64,000 bases of DNA from positions 1 to 64,000 of the IMG/VR virus record IMGVR_UViG_3300030419_005344, one strand, 5' to 3'. Below the pieces are notes generated by a model, which worked only from the letters and a program-made list of their open reading frames with translations, searched no databases and was not told the origin of the DNA. Position numbers and translations under genes: made by a program. Origin of the DNA: a virus. This document shows, piece by piece, positions 1-7,218 of this stretch (positions are counted from its first letter, which is position 1; each line of letters opens with the position of its first letter).

Positions 1-820
1 CTTCAAGAGACAAGTTGTTATTGGAAACAAGCCGCAATCTGGAACCCTTCTTCACTGACAAGCCTCTGGGCATGCGCCCGGTGGGGGTTAGGTTGATTGT
101 TATAAAAGGCTTGGGGTTCTCAATTACGATATGTTCACAAGTAAAGTCGTCTTTACTCTGGATATCCCATAGTAAAAATCCCTTGTCGTTTGTCTCACCA
201 AAGTTCTGTTGAACAGTGGAGCCCGGATACCTTACCCGACCCTCGTCATCAAGGATCTGGTTTGTTTTATGAATGTCTCCAAGGAACACATAATCGTGCC
301 CCTCGAACACAGTAATCGGATGGTCGCCATGAGTCATCACCCAGCCTGTATCGGTCTTCACGCCGGACACAGAGCCGTGATATAGCGCAATGTTGATGCG
401 TTTGTTACTTGACGGCTTCACCCAGTTTTCTTCATCGAACACTGAAAGAACATTAAAAGCGATATTGCCGTTTACAATTGTTTCGCCGGCGTTCTTTAAC
501 AGGTTTAGATTTGGATGTCGTAGTGCATTGACTATAGGAGTCACCGCATCTTGCCTATTGTCATTCTTAAGATTACCGTCATGGTTTCCAAGAATAAGAT
601 AAGTTGGTGCGATGTCAGCAAGGTTCTTAAGGAACGATGTTGCTAAGTCAAAATACTCTGGTGATAGTTGAGTTTTTGTATGGGCTAAGTCGCCACAGTG
701 TACAATATAATCAACCTTCTCTTCTCTCAATCTATCATAAATGGATTCAAAAATCTCTCGATATTCTTTATGATAGTTATAGTTGCGGATATGCGTGTCC
801 GCGATGTGTGCAATCTTCAA
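1..820 (-). CDS. 47: SbcD/Mre11-like exonuclease subunit (T4 gp47-like), 3' end outside window
   Basis: The reading frame is open to the window edge, so about 273 N-terminal residues are visible. Calcineurin-like phosphoesterase motifs appear in order: IADTHI near the N-terminus, HCGDLAH, LGNHD, a YHG stretch and GHDYVFLGDIHK. This is the metal-binding pattern of SbcD and T4 gp47, the nuclease partner of the SbcC/gp46 ATPase in recombination and DNA end processing. I chose the TTG at 820 because a GGGGG ribosome site lies six bases upstream; an in-frame GTG at 832 has no ribosome site. A consensus-like promoter lies directly upstream, so the gene can start its own transcript. A gp46-like partner would be expected just outside the window, but this is inference. 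Confidence 0.9.
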   Translation of the reverse strand, partial: MKIAHIADTHIRNYNYHKEYREIFESIYDRLREEKVDYIVHCGDLAHTKTQLSPEYFDLATSFLKNLADIAPTYLILGNHDGNLKNDNRQDAVTPIVNALRHPNLNLLKNAGETIVNGNIAFNVLSVFDEENWVKPSSNKRINIALYHGSVSGVKTDTGWVMTHGDHPITVFEGHDYVFLGDIHKTNQILDDEGRVRYPGSTVQQNFGETNDKGFLLWDIQSKDDFTCEHIVIENPKPFITINLTPTGRMPRGLSVKKGSRLRLVSNNNLSLE

Positions 821-846
821 GTTTACCCCCACTTGAATATACTATT

Positions 847-875
847 AATATAACGCATACTTGACTTGATGTCAA
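847..875 (-). promoter_or_regulatory. Sigma70-type promoter before the SbcD-like gene
   Basis: On the minus strand, TTGACA (875-870) and TATATT (852-847) are separated by exactly 17 bases. This is a full -35 match and a five-of-six -10 match. It lies in the 58-base gap between two genes, so coding constraint does not explain it. Predicted transcription starts near 840, about 20 bases before the TTG start. A host-type promoter here fits early or middle expression of recombination genes. Confidence 0.7.
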
Positions 876-878
876 GGA

Positions 879-1379
879 TTATTTTTTAACAGTTGTTTTG
901 TCAAACTTACTGGCCAGAAAGGCCTGCAACTCTTTAGTAATATTGTAATCGCCAATAGGACCACTCTTGTCCGCGATTAATTTTGGCAATACTTTTAGAA
1001 AAGCCGCCTCCACTTGGTCGTCTACAATTTTTGAAACATTGTCATCAACATTTAGCTTATCTAATCCAGACTGTGTTTTAAAGCTGTCGTCCGCCTTGTA
1101 CAAGCTTTTAAGCAAATCGCGCATGTCTTTAGAATTTTCCACTACATCAACGACAGCTTGACCAAGAGGTCCAAGCATGCTGCCAATATACTTAAATGCT
1201 TGCTTGGCAGCAACACCACCTTTTCTTTTTAGTTCCACAGCTTTAAGAAGCTTTTTAAGGTCTTCAAAAGTTTCTACACCAATCGGGCCGGTTTCGCCAG
1301 CCTCCTTAGCTTGTTTTCTGGCTTCTTCTTCCCACCCTTCGTTAAGGTAGTTGCGCCAGTTTTCAAGCAAGAGTTTCAT
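879..1379 (-). CDS. Small protein with NWRNYLNE N-terminal tag
   Basis: A 166-residue protein of unknown function. It begins MKLLLENWRNYLNEGWEEEA, a short amphipathic N-terminus unlike the MKITK tag of its five upstream neighbours but similar in length and position. The L-N-E-G step matches the L/I-x-E then A/G cleavage rule of T4 prohead protease, so this may be a removable targeting peptide (inference). The rest is Lys- and Asp-rich and probably mostly helical, with one apolar Gly-containing stretch (IGSMLGPLGQAVVDVV) in the middle. Its ATG overlaps the upstream stop as ATGA, so it is translationally coupled and last in the small-gene array. No known domain was recognised. Confidence 0.75.
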   Translation of the reverse strand: MKLLLENWRNYLNEGWEEEARKQAKEAGETGPIGVETFEDLKKLLKAVELKRKGGVAAKQAFKYIGSMLGPLGQAVVDVVENSKDMRDLLKSLYKADDSFKTQSGLDKLNVDDNVSKIVDDQVEAAFLKVLPKLIADKSGPIGDYNITKELQAFLASKFDKTTVKK

Positions 1380-1687
1380 TTAATATCGTCTTCGTCCCTG
1401 TAGCCCATACCACGACGGGCGCCTGCTGCGCCTATTAGCGTAAGAGCGGCAGGAGCTAACAATTCCTTGCCCATCTTCATGCTAGCTTGAGCGATTAACT
1501 TAAGCGCCTCTATGGTTTCTGGGTCGAGCATTGAGGCCAGCATAGCTGGGTCGTCCTCGTTTAGCTCCTGCTCCTCAAGTTGAGCTTGAACTTCCTCGCC
1601 GAACATTTCGCCGGCCTCTTCATTGGTAAGGGTTACTTCTAACTCTTCCTTGATAATCTGCTTTAGTTGTGCTTTTGTGATTTTCAT
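1376..1687 (-). CDS. MKITK-tagged small protein 1
   Basis: A 103-residue acidic protein of unknown function. The first 16 residues are MKITKAQLKQIIKEEL, the shared tag of this five-gene array. After the tag comes a Glu/Gln-rich linker, then an Ala/Leu-rich helical segment around residues 60-88 (ASMKMGKELLAPAALTLIGA) that could be membrane-associated, then a charged tail ending DEDDIK. It overlaps both neighbours by four bases, so translation is coupled. The apolar segment and the tag suggest a virion-delivered or membrane-interacting protein, but nothing identifies a function. Confidence 0.75.
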   Translation of the reverse strand: MKITKAQLKQIIKEELEVTLTNEEAGEMFGEEVQAQLEEQELNEDDPAMLASMLDPETIEALKLIAQASMKMGKELLAPAALTLIGAAGARRGMGYRDEDDIK

Positions 1688-2430
1688 TTGCTTCTCCCTG
1701 CCTTGCTGGCCTCTACAGCACCAAGCTGAGCGAGTGCAGCTTTCTTCGTTTTATGTGGCTTTTTAGATAGTCGGCGACCGGACTTTGAAGTGACATAGTA
1801 ACCATTATCAACCTTTTCTATTTTCTCGTGAACAACTACTTCTGTTTGTGCTAAATCTCTAATCTTATCCAAATCGCGCTCTATGAGTGCGCGGTCCTCT
1901 TTTCCTAGGTGCAAGATGTTGGAGGATATGCTATTGGTCAGACCAAAAATCTCGTCCATTGCGTCTTCTTCCATGCCCTCTGCTTTAATGCAGTTGCGGT
2001 AAGTCTTGCCGTACATTGTCTTTGTCTTACGAGTTGGGTGAGTCTTATAGCCTTTCTGACATCGCTCGTCCAATTCTTCTTCTTGCATCACCTCACCAGA
2101 AACAAGGAAGTAGTCTCTGGCTTTGTTAAGATAGTCGGCAGCAATGGTCACTTTACTCATCCACCAAGAAGGCAAGTCGCCGTGATGTGTCTGGAGGCCC
2201 TGTAGAATCTCTGACGCGTCCTCAATAGAAGTCTTCAGTTTTCTTACTGCCGAAGATGTATCTTCGTGGCCGTCCTCTTTCAAGGTAGCATCGTACTCTT
2301 CCAAAAGAATTTTCTTAAGAGTTGTAAGCTTATACTTGTTAGCAACCCGGGCAGGGTTTTTAACACCATAAACATACTCGGAGGCTGTCTCGCGAATAAT
2401 ATCTTCTAGTTGCTTCTTGGAGAGCTTCAC
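1684..2430 (-). CDS. MKITK-tagged protein 2 with CxxGYxT/GKxYxNC motif
   Basis: A 248-residue protein, the longest of the tagged set. The tag is the most diverged copy (MKLSKKQLEDIIRETASEYV). It uses a GTG start inside a GTGA overlap with the upstream stop. Two segments look constrained: LPSWWMSKVTIAADYLNKAR near residue 85, and a Cys pair spaced by basic residues near 125-150 (CQKGYKTH, then GKTYRNCIKAEG), which might bind a metal or nucleic acid. The C-terminus is Lys/Arg-rich (SKSGRRLSKKPHKTKKAALA), suggesting DNA binding. I do not recognise the family; the assignment to the tag group rests on the N-terminus and gene position. Confidence 0.75.
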   Translation of the reverse strand: MKLSKKQLEDIIRETASEYVYGVKNPARVANKYKLTTLKKILLEEYDATLKEDGHEDTSSAVRKLKTSIEDASEILQGLQTHHGDLPSWWMSKVTIAADYLNKARDYFLVSGEVMQEEELDERCQKGYKTHPTRKTKTMYGKTYRNCIKAEGMEEDAMDEIFGLTNSISSNILHLGKEDRALIERDLDKIRDLAQTEVVVHEKIEKVDNGYYVTSKSGRRLSKKPHKTKKAALAQLGAVEASKAGRSK

Positions 2431-2696
2431 TCTTGCTCCTCCAAGTAATCAGCAAGTATGCGAGCAGCTAGTGATACCTGTGTTAGAAACTCTCTTGGGA
2501 GCCCGTCAGCAGACGCAGCACCATACAAAGCCTTTAGTGTGGCAAAGTGGTCGTGACCCGGTGCGTCAGGAGTCTGCGGGGTTGTAAGCGTCGGAAATCC
2601 TGAACCTCCAGATGTGGCCATCGGAATGCGACCCGAAGCCTCACTGGCTAGTTCTTCTTTAATAATTTCTTTTAATCTGCCTTTGGTAATTTTCAT
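2427..2696 (-). CDS. MKITK-tagged small protein 3
   Basis: An 89-residue protein of unknown function. It starts MKITKGRLKEIIKEELASEA and continues with a Gly/Ser/Thr/Pro-rich low-complexity stretch (about residues 22-48), then a predicted helical C-terminal half (FLTQVSLAARILADYLEEQE). Both ends abut or overlap tagged neighbours, so it belongs to the same transcript. After the tag it shares no obvious sequence with the others, which is what makes the tag stand out. Confidence 0.75.
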   Translation of the reverse strand: MKITKGRLKEIIKEELASEASGRIPMATSGGSGFPTLTTPQTPDAPGHDHFATLKALYGAASADGLPREFLTQVSLAARILADYLEEQE

Positions 2697-2698
2697 CG

Positions 2699-3151
2699 TT
2701 ATCGTTTCCTGAAGCGTCCGCCGCGCATGCCCAAGTTTAGATCAATCTTGTCTCCACCTTCAAGGAAACCGGGAAGGGCCATAGCAAACGCTCTTGAAGA
2801 ACTGCCGCCACCCGCTACAAAATCATCAAGTGCGCGGACGACTTCAGCCTCATCCTTTTCAAGCGCTCGACGAAGTTGACTGCTGCCGCTCCCGCCTGCG
2901 CCTCCGGCGATTTGAAGATTGTTAGAAACGGCTTTGGCCTCCGGACCCTCACTGTGGCGGGCGACTGCCTTAGCAAACTCTGGGTATTCAATCGCGAGTT
3001 GAGCGGTCTCGGCTAGACCGGGGCTAAACATGCTTAAAAGCTTCATAGCCGCGTTCTTCATGAAGCTCTCTTGCATTGGGGCCTCTTCTTCCATAGTTGC
3101 TTCAAGCTCTTCCTTGATGATTTGCTTGAGTTGTGTTTTAGTTAGTTTCAT
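2699..3151 (-). CDS. MKITK-tagged protein 4
   Basis: About 150 residues. The frame is open further upstream, but I chose the ATG at 3151. It puts the tag (MKLTKTQLKQIIKEELEATM) at the N-terminus as in its neighbours, has an AGGAAG ribosome site about nine bases upstream, and avoids overlapping the preceding gene. After the tag come an acidic linker, a helical region with many Ala and Glu residues, a Gly/Ser-rich segment (IAGGAGGSGSSQLRRALEKD) and a basic end (GMRGGRFRKR). Function unknown. The basic Gly/Arg tail could contact nucleic acid. Confidence 0.75.
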   Translation of the reverse strand: MKLTKTQLKQIIKEELEATMEEEAPMQESFMKNAAMKLLSMFSPGLAETAQLAIEYPEFAKAVARHSEGPEAKAVSNNLQIAGGAGGSGSSQLRRALEKDEAEVVRALDDFVAGGGSSSRAFAMALPGFLEGGDKIDLNLGMRGGRFRKR

Positions 3152-3155
3152 AGTT

Positions 3156-3353
3156 TTATCTTCCTGCCTCAATCGACATGATCATTTCTTTAAGCACTTT
3201 CACAACATATGCATCACCGCGCAACTCTTGTAAATCAAGCACCGCGTTGACAAGATTGTCTTCGCTCTCCGACTCTGCGGCGCTACGGTACATGTAGTTC
3301 TCTTCAAGCTCTTCCTTGATGAGGTTTTTTAACTGTGTTTTTGTAATTTTCAT
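3156..3353 (-). CDS. MKITK-tagged small protein 5 (first of the array)
   Basis: A 65-residue acidic protein starting MKITKTQLKNLIKEELEENY. The remainder is a Ser/Glu-rich stretch followed by a predicted helix (LVNAVLDLQELRGDAYVVKV). It is the first tagged gene to be transcribed, 12 bases after the primase stop. A copy of the recurrent ACTATTTATT element sits 35 bases upstream inside the primase 3' end, so the array may have its own late promoter there. Function unknown. Confidence 0.7.
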   Translation of the reverse strand: MKITKTQLKNLIKEELEENYMYRSAAESESEDNLVNAVLDLQELRGDAYVVKVLKEMIMSIEAGR

Positions 3354-3365
3354 TTATCAGGTTCC

Positions 3366-4295
3366 TTAAATGGCAAAAAGCCTTTGCAATAAATAGTTAT
3401 CTTTTTCCACAATCGCCGCATTGTCTTTACGGCTTTGGAAGTCTTCTTTAGACATATCTCCAACATCCTCAACGCCAGATGTATCAACTTCATAAACTTC
3501 TACTCCGTATCTTTGCAATAAGCGAATGATGGAGCGCGTTTTCTTGGATGCATCTTCATCCAAAGCCAGATACACCCTGTTGCCATTTTTAACAATGGCT
3601 TGAAAAAGAGCAGAACCCTCGCGCAGCGTTGATCCAAGAAGAGGAATACCATTACCAGCCTTTATCGCGTCGAAAACACCTTCCACTATAACTAGGTCTT
3701 CGTCCCAATTTACATACAATTCGTTAAAGATAATGTCGCGAGAAGCCGGAGGGTTCTTGTACTTGGGCCACTCAAAGCCGTATGAGCGCGCCACATAATA
3801 ATTAGCATACCCATTCTCGTTGAAGGAAGGGATAACCACACGGCCTGCATACTCTCCATCCTTGCAGAAGCCTATTTTCCACTTAAGGATATCGTCCTTG
3901 GCGACCCCACGCTCTGTAAGGTACCGCAGGGCAGGCCACGAGCCCGCAGGAGGCGTCCTAGACGCTAGGCTAACGAACCCCTCGGGTAAATCGATGCGCT
4001 GCTCTACGGGGGCGTCAGGCTCTGCAAACAGGAAATCAAAGTCGGTAATCTCAACTCGGTCATCATACTTGGACCACTCATCCCGTTGCTCGCGTGTCCC
4101 AAACTTACGGACAAGGTAGCCTAGGTCTCGACCTGACTTGTCACAAATCCAACACTTGAATACAGACTTGTCCACATTCACAGACATCTTCATCTTGTGA
4201 TGATTACAGAATGGACAACGAAAAAGCTGCTCATGACCGGACTGATAAGACCTGCCAAGAACAGCTTTTATTATTTTGAGTTTTTCGCCTCGCAT
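3366..4295 (-). CDS. DNA primase, zinc finger plus Toprim domain
   Basis: A 309-residue primase. The N-terminus carries a four-cysteine zinc finger (FRCPFCNHHK at about 25-34, then FKCWICDKSG at about 46-55) that contacts template DNA in DnaG-type enzymes. The middle holds a Toprim fold, with the acidic EG motif in DLVIVEGVFDAI near residue 200 and the DxD-like motif in VYLALDEDA near residue 240, where Mg2+ is bound. It would make RNA primers for lagging-strand synthesis. It overlaps the 3' end of the RuvC-like gene by 25 bases, with GGGGGT four bases before its ATG. The helicase that would load it is not in the window. Confidence 0.88.
   Translation of the reverse strand: MRGEKLKIIKAVLGRSYQSGHEQLFRCPFCNHHKMKMSVNVDKSVFKCWICDKSGRDLGYLVRKFGTREQRDEWSKYDDRVEITDFDFLFAEPDAPVEQRIDLPEGFVSLASRTPPAGSWPALRYLTERGVAKDDILKWKIGFCKDGEYAGRVVIPSFNENGYANYYVARSYGFEWPKYKNPPASRDIIFNELYVNWDEDLVIVEGVFDAIKAGNGIPLLGSTLREGSALFQAIVKNGNRVYLALDEDASKKTRSIIRLLQRYGVEVYEVDTSGVEDVGDMSKEDFQSRKDNAAIVEKDNYLLQRLFAI
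3388..3397 (-). promoter_or_regulatory. Recurrent ACTATTTATT element (before tagged gene array)
   Basis: Minus-strand ACTATTTATT (AATAAATAGT on plus) lies in the last codons of the primase gene, 35 bases before the first tagged gene. Exact copies occur at 8180, 14341 and 28550, with a variant at 28084, each shortly before a gene. A late-promoter -10-like element read by the gp55-like sigma is one explanation. The short distances leave the role open. Confidence 0.4.
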
Positions 4296-4798
4296 ATGAC
4301 CCCCGCTTTTGCAATCACAATCGAGTCTGCTTTGTCGTATGACTCGGGCTTTGGATTGCCGTTACGAGTATAATCTATCACGAAACTAGGCTCGTTGTCA
4401 AGTAAAAATTTTAGGACAACCTGTTTAGCCTTTTGCCCCCTCGGTATTTTGATGCCACAAAGTTTTCGGGCAGACGTAGCCGCGATGTATTCTGGCTTGA
4501 GTTTATACTTATCAAAAACCAACCAAGAGACGATGCCATTAAAACGAGAGAGAGTGGAGAGAGTTTTTGCCGAAGAGAAGCCGGACCTGAATGACTGGAG
4601 CGACTGCTCAATATAGACTGCTTTAATTTCTTTGCCATACTCTTTCCTTATTATATCTAATCCTTCTTGAACGTGTATAACCTTTTCAAAAAAGTCTTTG
4701 TATTTTCTTGTGTCCCAAGCACCATTAAGAACTATTTTGTCTCCGTCAATAAGAGTATAGCCCGTGATGCTTGTGGATATGTCTAATCCTAATATCAT
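4271..4798 (-). CDS. RuvC-like Holliday junction resolvase
   Basis: A 175-residue RNase H-fold nuclease. The first acidic residue sits in ILGLDISTSITGY (D6), the second in AVYIEQSLQSF near residue 70, and the C-terminal acidic pair in YDKADSIVIA near residue 155. This is the spacing expected for RuvC-like enzymes, which resolve four-way junctions before packaging. Classical T4 uses endonuclease VII (gp49) instead. The ATG at 4798 has no recognisable ribosome site. A TTGACA/TATAAT-like promoter ends only a few bases upstream, so the mRNA may be leaderless. The gene overlaps the primase, suggesting joint expression. Confidence 0.82.
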   Translation of the reverse strand: MILGLDISTSITGYTLIDGDKIVLNGAWDTRKYKDFFEKVIHVQEGLDIIRKEYGKEIKAVYIEQSLQSFRSGFSSAKTLSTLSRFNGIVSWLVFDKYKLKPEYIAATSARKLCGIKIPRGQKAKQVVLKFLLDNEPSFVIDYTRNGNPKPESYDKADSIVIAKAGVICEAKNSK

Positions 4799-4803
4799 AT
4801 CTA

Positions 4804-4834
4804 TTATATATCAAGTTTAAGCTTAAATGTCAAG
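4804..4834 (-). promoter_or_regulatory. Consensus-like promoter before ruvC-like gene, with palindromic spacer
   Basis: Minus-strand TTGACA (4834-4829) is followed after 17 bases by TATATA (4811-4806) or after 19 bases by TATAAT (4809-4804). The spacer contains the 12-base palindrome TTTAAGCTTAAA (4817-4828), which could be an operator. The whole element lies in the last codons and stop codon of the upstream structural gene. The predicted start falls at or next to the ruvC ATG (4798). Confidence 0.55.
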
Positions 4835-6081
4835 TCTCTTTCTTCAGTTTTCTTGACTGGCTTAGCAACAGAAGCAACGCCGATAAGCTTTTTGTTTTCG
4901 TCATAGATACCAATCTTTGTGATATAGGTGGTTTTCTTTAGGCTTCCAGTTGGGTCGGTATACGAAGCAGAGTGAATATTCTTGATATTTAGTGCTTGTT
5001 CGCCAAAGAATGTTGAACTTGTAACTGGGTTGTATGCTACTTGTCCGTACTCGATGTAAGTTGGGTTGTTTGTGTAGTTTAATTCGCCCCGGTTTGCATT
5101 GGCAAGCATTGTGACAGTTGGGATTTTGTGGGTGCCTGCGAAGTCTAGGCTGAAGGAGCCACTCTGAAGAAATCCTTGTGTTGTGTCGCGTTCCAAAGAT
5201 GGACTGTTAGCTTGTGGCAACCCAATGCCGAAAGAAAGCCATGAGTTCTTTAAGTCTACATTTGCTACTGTAGTGTTGGTTCTTTCGGTGTATTCTTTAG
5301 CTGTTACCGTTTCGTCTGCTGCTAATCTAACAGAAGAAGTTAAAACAATGGCGCCCTCATTGTATAATACAACACCAACTGTGGTGCCGTCTGTCACCAA
5401 GCCACTATCAGAGTTTCCATTCATTATTAGAGCGCCATCGTATCTTGAGTCTCTGCAATGACCGACAAGCGTTCCTGTAATAAACATTTTTAAGTTTACA
5501 GTCCCTTTCTTAATCTCTGACCCATAGAAAACAGAGGGGATATAAATAACATTGGTATCTGCCGAAGACCCCGATGGGAAGTTGTAATGTGAGCCCAATC
5601 GTTTTGCAAAGTCCAAACTGTTGCGTAGGGCAGCACCGTCTTTATTTGTATCATTAAACCCGGCAGTATCAGCATACAACTTCCTTGTTATGCTGGAAGA
5701 CATCATATAAGAGCCGGTTATGATATCACCATCTGCATAGTCGTTGATAAACTGACTTCTTGTAAGGCCTTTGAATGCGACTTTCTGTAGGCCTTTCTCC
5801 ACAAACGGATAGATTGTTCCATTGTCTATAACGTTTTGCGTGCCAACTGATGATGATAAACCAATAATTCGGCCAGTAGAAGTAGAGGCTCGGTCAACAT
5901 TGAGTTCAAATAAGCTCACATTACCAACAGGAACCCCGTTCACGTTTGTTACATTTGAACCGGGCTCTGTTGACTTGTTTTGGTAGAAAACACTACCTGA
6001 ATATATGTAAAACGAGCTGCTGGGGTATGTTCTTAGTTGATTGTAAAATACATCCCCGGGGCCAAACTTATAGAGAGGCAT
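4804..6081 (-). CDS. Virion appendage protein, paralogue of the next upstream gene
   Basis: A 425-residue probable structural protein of the tail region, rich in Ser, Thr, Asn and Gly. It shares several blocks with the 369-residue product upstream: IPSVFYGSEIKKGTVNLKMF against IPFSRLLAKDEIKKGSFSLE, VGVVLYNEGAIVLTSS against VGLVYYQAGIAVVSGS, and C-terminal endings TKIGIYDENKKLIGVASVAK against TTVGLYSADNELLAVAKLSE. The two are therefore tandem paralogues. An AGGAGGT ribosome site precedes the ATG by six bases. It is likely a surface appendage or tail fibre component, last in the structural block. The last codons also contain the promoter for the next gene. Confidence 0.75.
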   Translation of the reverse strand: MPLYKFGPGDVFYNQLRTYPSSSFYIYSGSVFYQNKSTEPGSNVTNVNGVPVGNVSLFELNVDRASTSTGRIIGLSSSVGTQNVIDNGTIYPFVEKGLQKVAFKGLTRSQFINDYADGDIITGSYMMSSSITRKLYADTAGFNDTNKDGAALRNSLDFAKRLGSHYNFPSGSSADTNVIYIPSVFYGSEIKKGTVNLKMFITGTLVGHCRDSRYDGALIMNGNSDSGLVTDGTTVGVVLYNEGAIVLTSSVRLAADETVTAKEYTERTNTTVANVDLKNSWLSFGIGLPQANSPSLERDTTQGFLQSGSFSLDFAGTHKIPTVTMLANANRGELNYTNNPTYIEYGQVAYNPVTSSTFFGEQALNIKNIHSASYTDPTGSLKKTTYITKIGIYDENKKLIGVASVAKPVKKTEERDLTFKLKLDI

Positions 6082-6092
6082 GCTCGCACCTC

Positions 6093-7202
6093 CTAGTAGT
6101 CAAGCCTCACTCGGAGTGTTAGTTCGTTCGTGGGGTCTTTACGAAGCGGCTCGGACAACTTAGCAACCGCAAGCAACTCGTTATCTGCGGAGTATAGGCC
6201 AACAGTGGTAAAGTATGCAACCGGCGTGTCAGAGGGGCGAACCTTGACTCGGATTTCACTACCAGATAGATAAGTTGGGTTTGAGCTATAGTTAAAGTCT
6301 GTGTGGCTTGCACGACAGAAGTAAATCGTTGAGTTAAGCTCGGTTGTGTTGTTGAACGAAATGTTGTAAATGCGCTGGCGTAGGCCGGTGCTCATCACGT
6401 CAATTGTAGACGCGGTTGCAGCAGCAAAACCAACAAGGCCGAGACCGGAGCCAAGCTCCACGCCATTATCAGGGTCGCCATCTAGGTTCTTAAGTACACC
6501 GCCACTACTAGTGGTGTTAAAAATAGAACCAGAAACAACGGCAATGCCTGCTTGGTAATAAACCAAACCAACACTTGGTCTTGCGCCGGTTGAAGAATCT
6601 TCCCCGTTGACCAAAGATGTGTTGCCGGTTGAAGTTGTGGCAAACAAGACGCCATACTCACCTGCTGGCGAGTCAACAAAGTATCCATCTGAACCTGAAG
6701 CGTCGGTTAGTTTGACCCTTTTCCTAAATAAGGTCCCGTCGAATGCATGGTTTCCACTAACAGCCAACTCTAGCGAAAAGGATCCTTTCTTAATCTCGTC
6801 TTTTGCGAGGAGACGGCTAAAAGGAATAACATAAACATCATGCATTGTTGCATTCGTCTCAGGGATAACAAACTTTTTGATTGAACCCGTATCGTCATAC
6901 CCAACAAGATACTGTGCCATTTGATTATAAATGTTTAGCTTTTTAGCCTTTTGTGAAGTCACACTAGCGTAAATCTGTGACTGGTCGGAAATGCCAAGCG
7001 TGGTATCAAAAATTTGATTCGCCGAAGAAGAAAGAAAAGGATAATCGTAAACACTAGTAAACATGCCATGACCATAGGTCTTAATATTGTTTTCTGCGTA
7101 AGTGCCAGATACAATTGACCCCGTAATCGGAATAGCCTCGTGCAGAAGCGTTCTAGTGTTTGCTAAATCATTGCTCTGAAAGTTCTTAAATGTTGTAGCC
7201 AT
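6093..7202 (-). CDS. Virion appendage protein (paralogue pair)
   Basis: A 369-residue probable structural protein, paralogous to the 425-residue protein 11 bases downstream. It has the same block order: an EIKKG block mid-protein, a VGLVYYQAG block, and the ending VGLYSADNELLAVAKLSEPL then ELTLRVRLDY. Composition is typical of beta-rich phage fibres, and no enzyme motif was seen. The ATG has an AAGGATT ribosome site. It probably assembles on the baseplate or tail with its paralogue, but which part is unknown. Confidence 0.75.
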   Translation of the reverse strand: MATTFKNFQSNDLANTRTLLHEAIPITGSIVSGTYAENNIKTYGHGMFTSVYDYPFLSSSANQIFDTTLGISDQSQIYASVTSQKAKKLNIYNQMAQYLVGYDDTGSIKKFVIPETNATMHDVYVIPFSRLLAKDEIKKGSFSLELAVSGNHAFDGTLFRKRVKLTDASGSDGYFVDSPAGEYGVLFATTSTGNTSLVNGEDSSTGARPSVGLVYYQAGIAVVSGSIFNTTSSGGVLKNLDGDPDNGVELGSGLGLVGFAAATASTIDVMSTGLRQRIYNISFNNTTELNSTIYFCRASHTDFNYSSNPTYLSGSEIRVKVRPSDTPVAYFTTVGLYSADNELLAVAKLSEPLRKDPTNELTLRVRLDY

Positions 7203-7218
7203 TGTTAATCCTTATCCT

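Larger units (their letters stand above)
1640..3353 (-). repeat. Five N-terminal tag copies (MKxTKxQLKxIIKEEL) at consecutive gene starts
   Basis: The first 16 codons of five consecutive genes (starts at 1687, 2430, 2696, 3151 and 3353) encode near-identical peptides, while the bodies of the proteins are unrelated. Nucleotide similarity is also visible, for example the plus-strand run TCTTCCTTGAT in the copies before 1687, 3151 and 3353. This fits duplication and shuffling of a 5' module. Confidence 0.75.
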
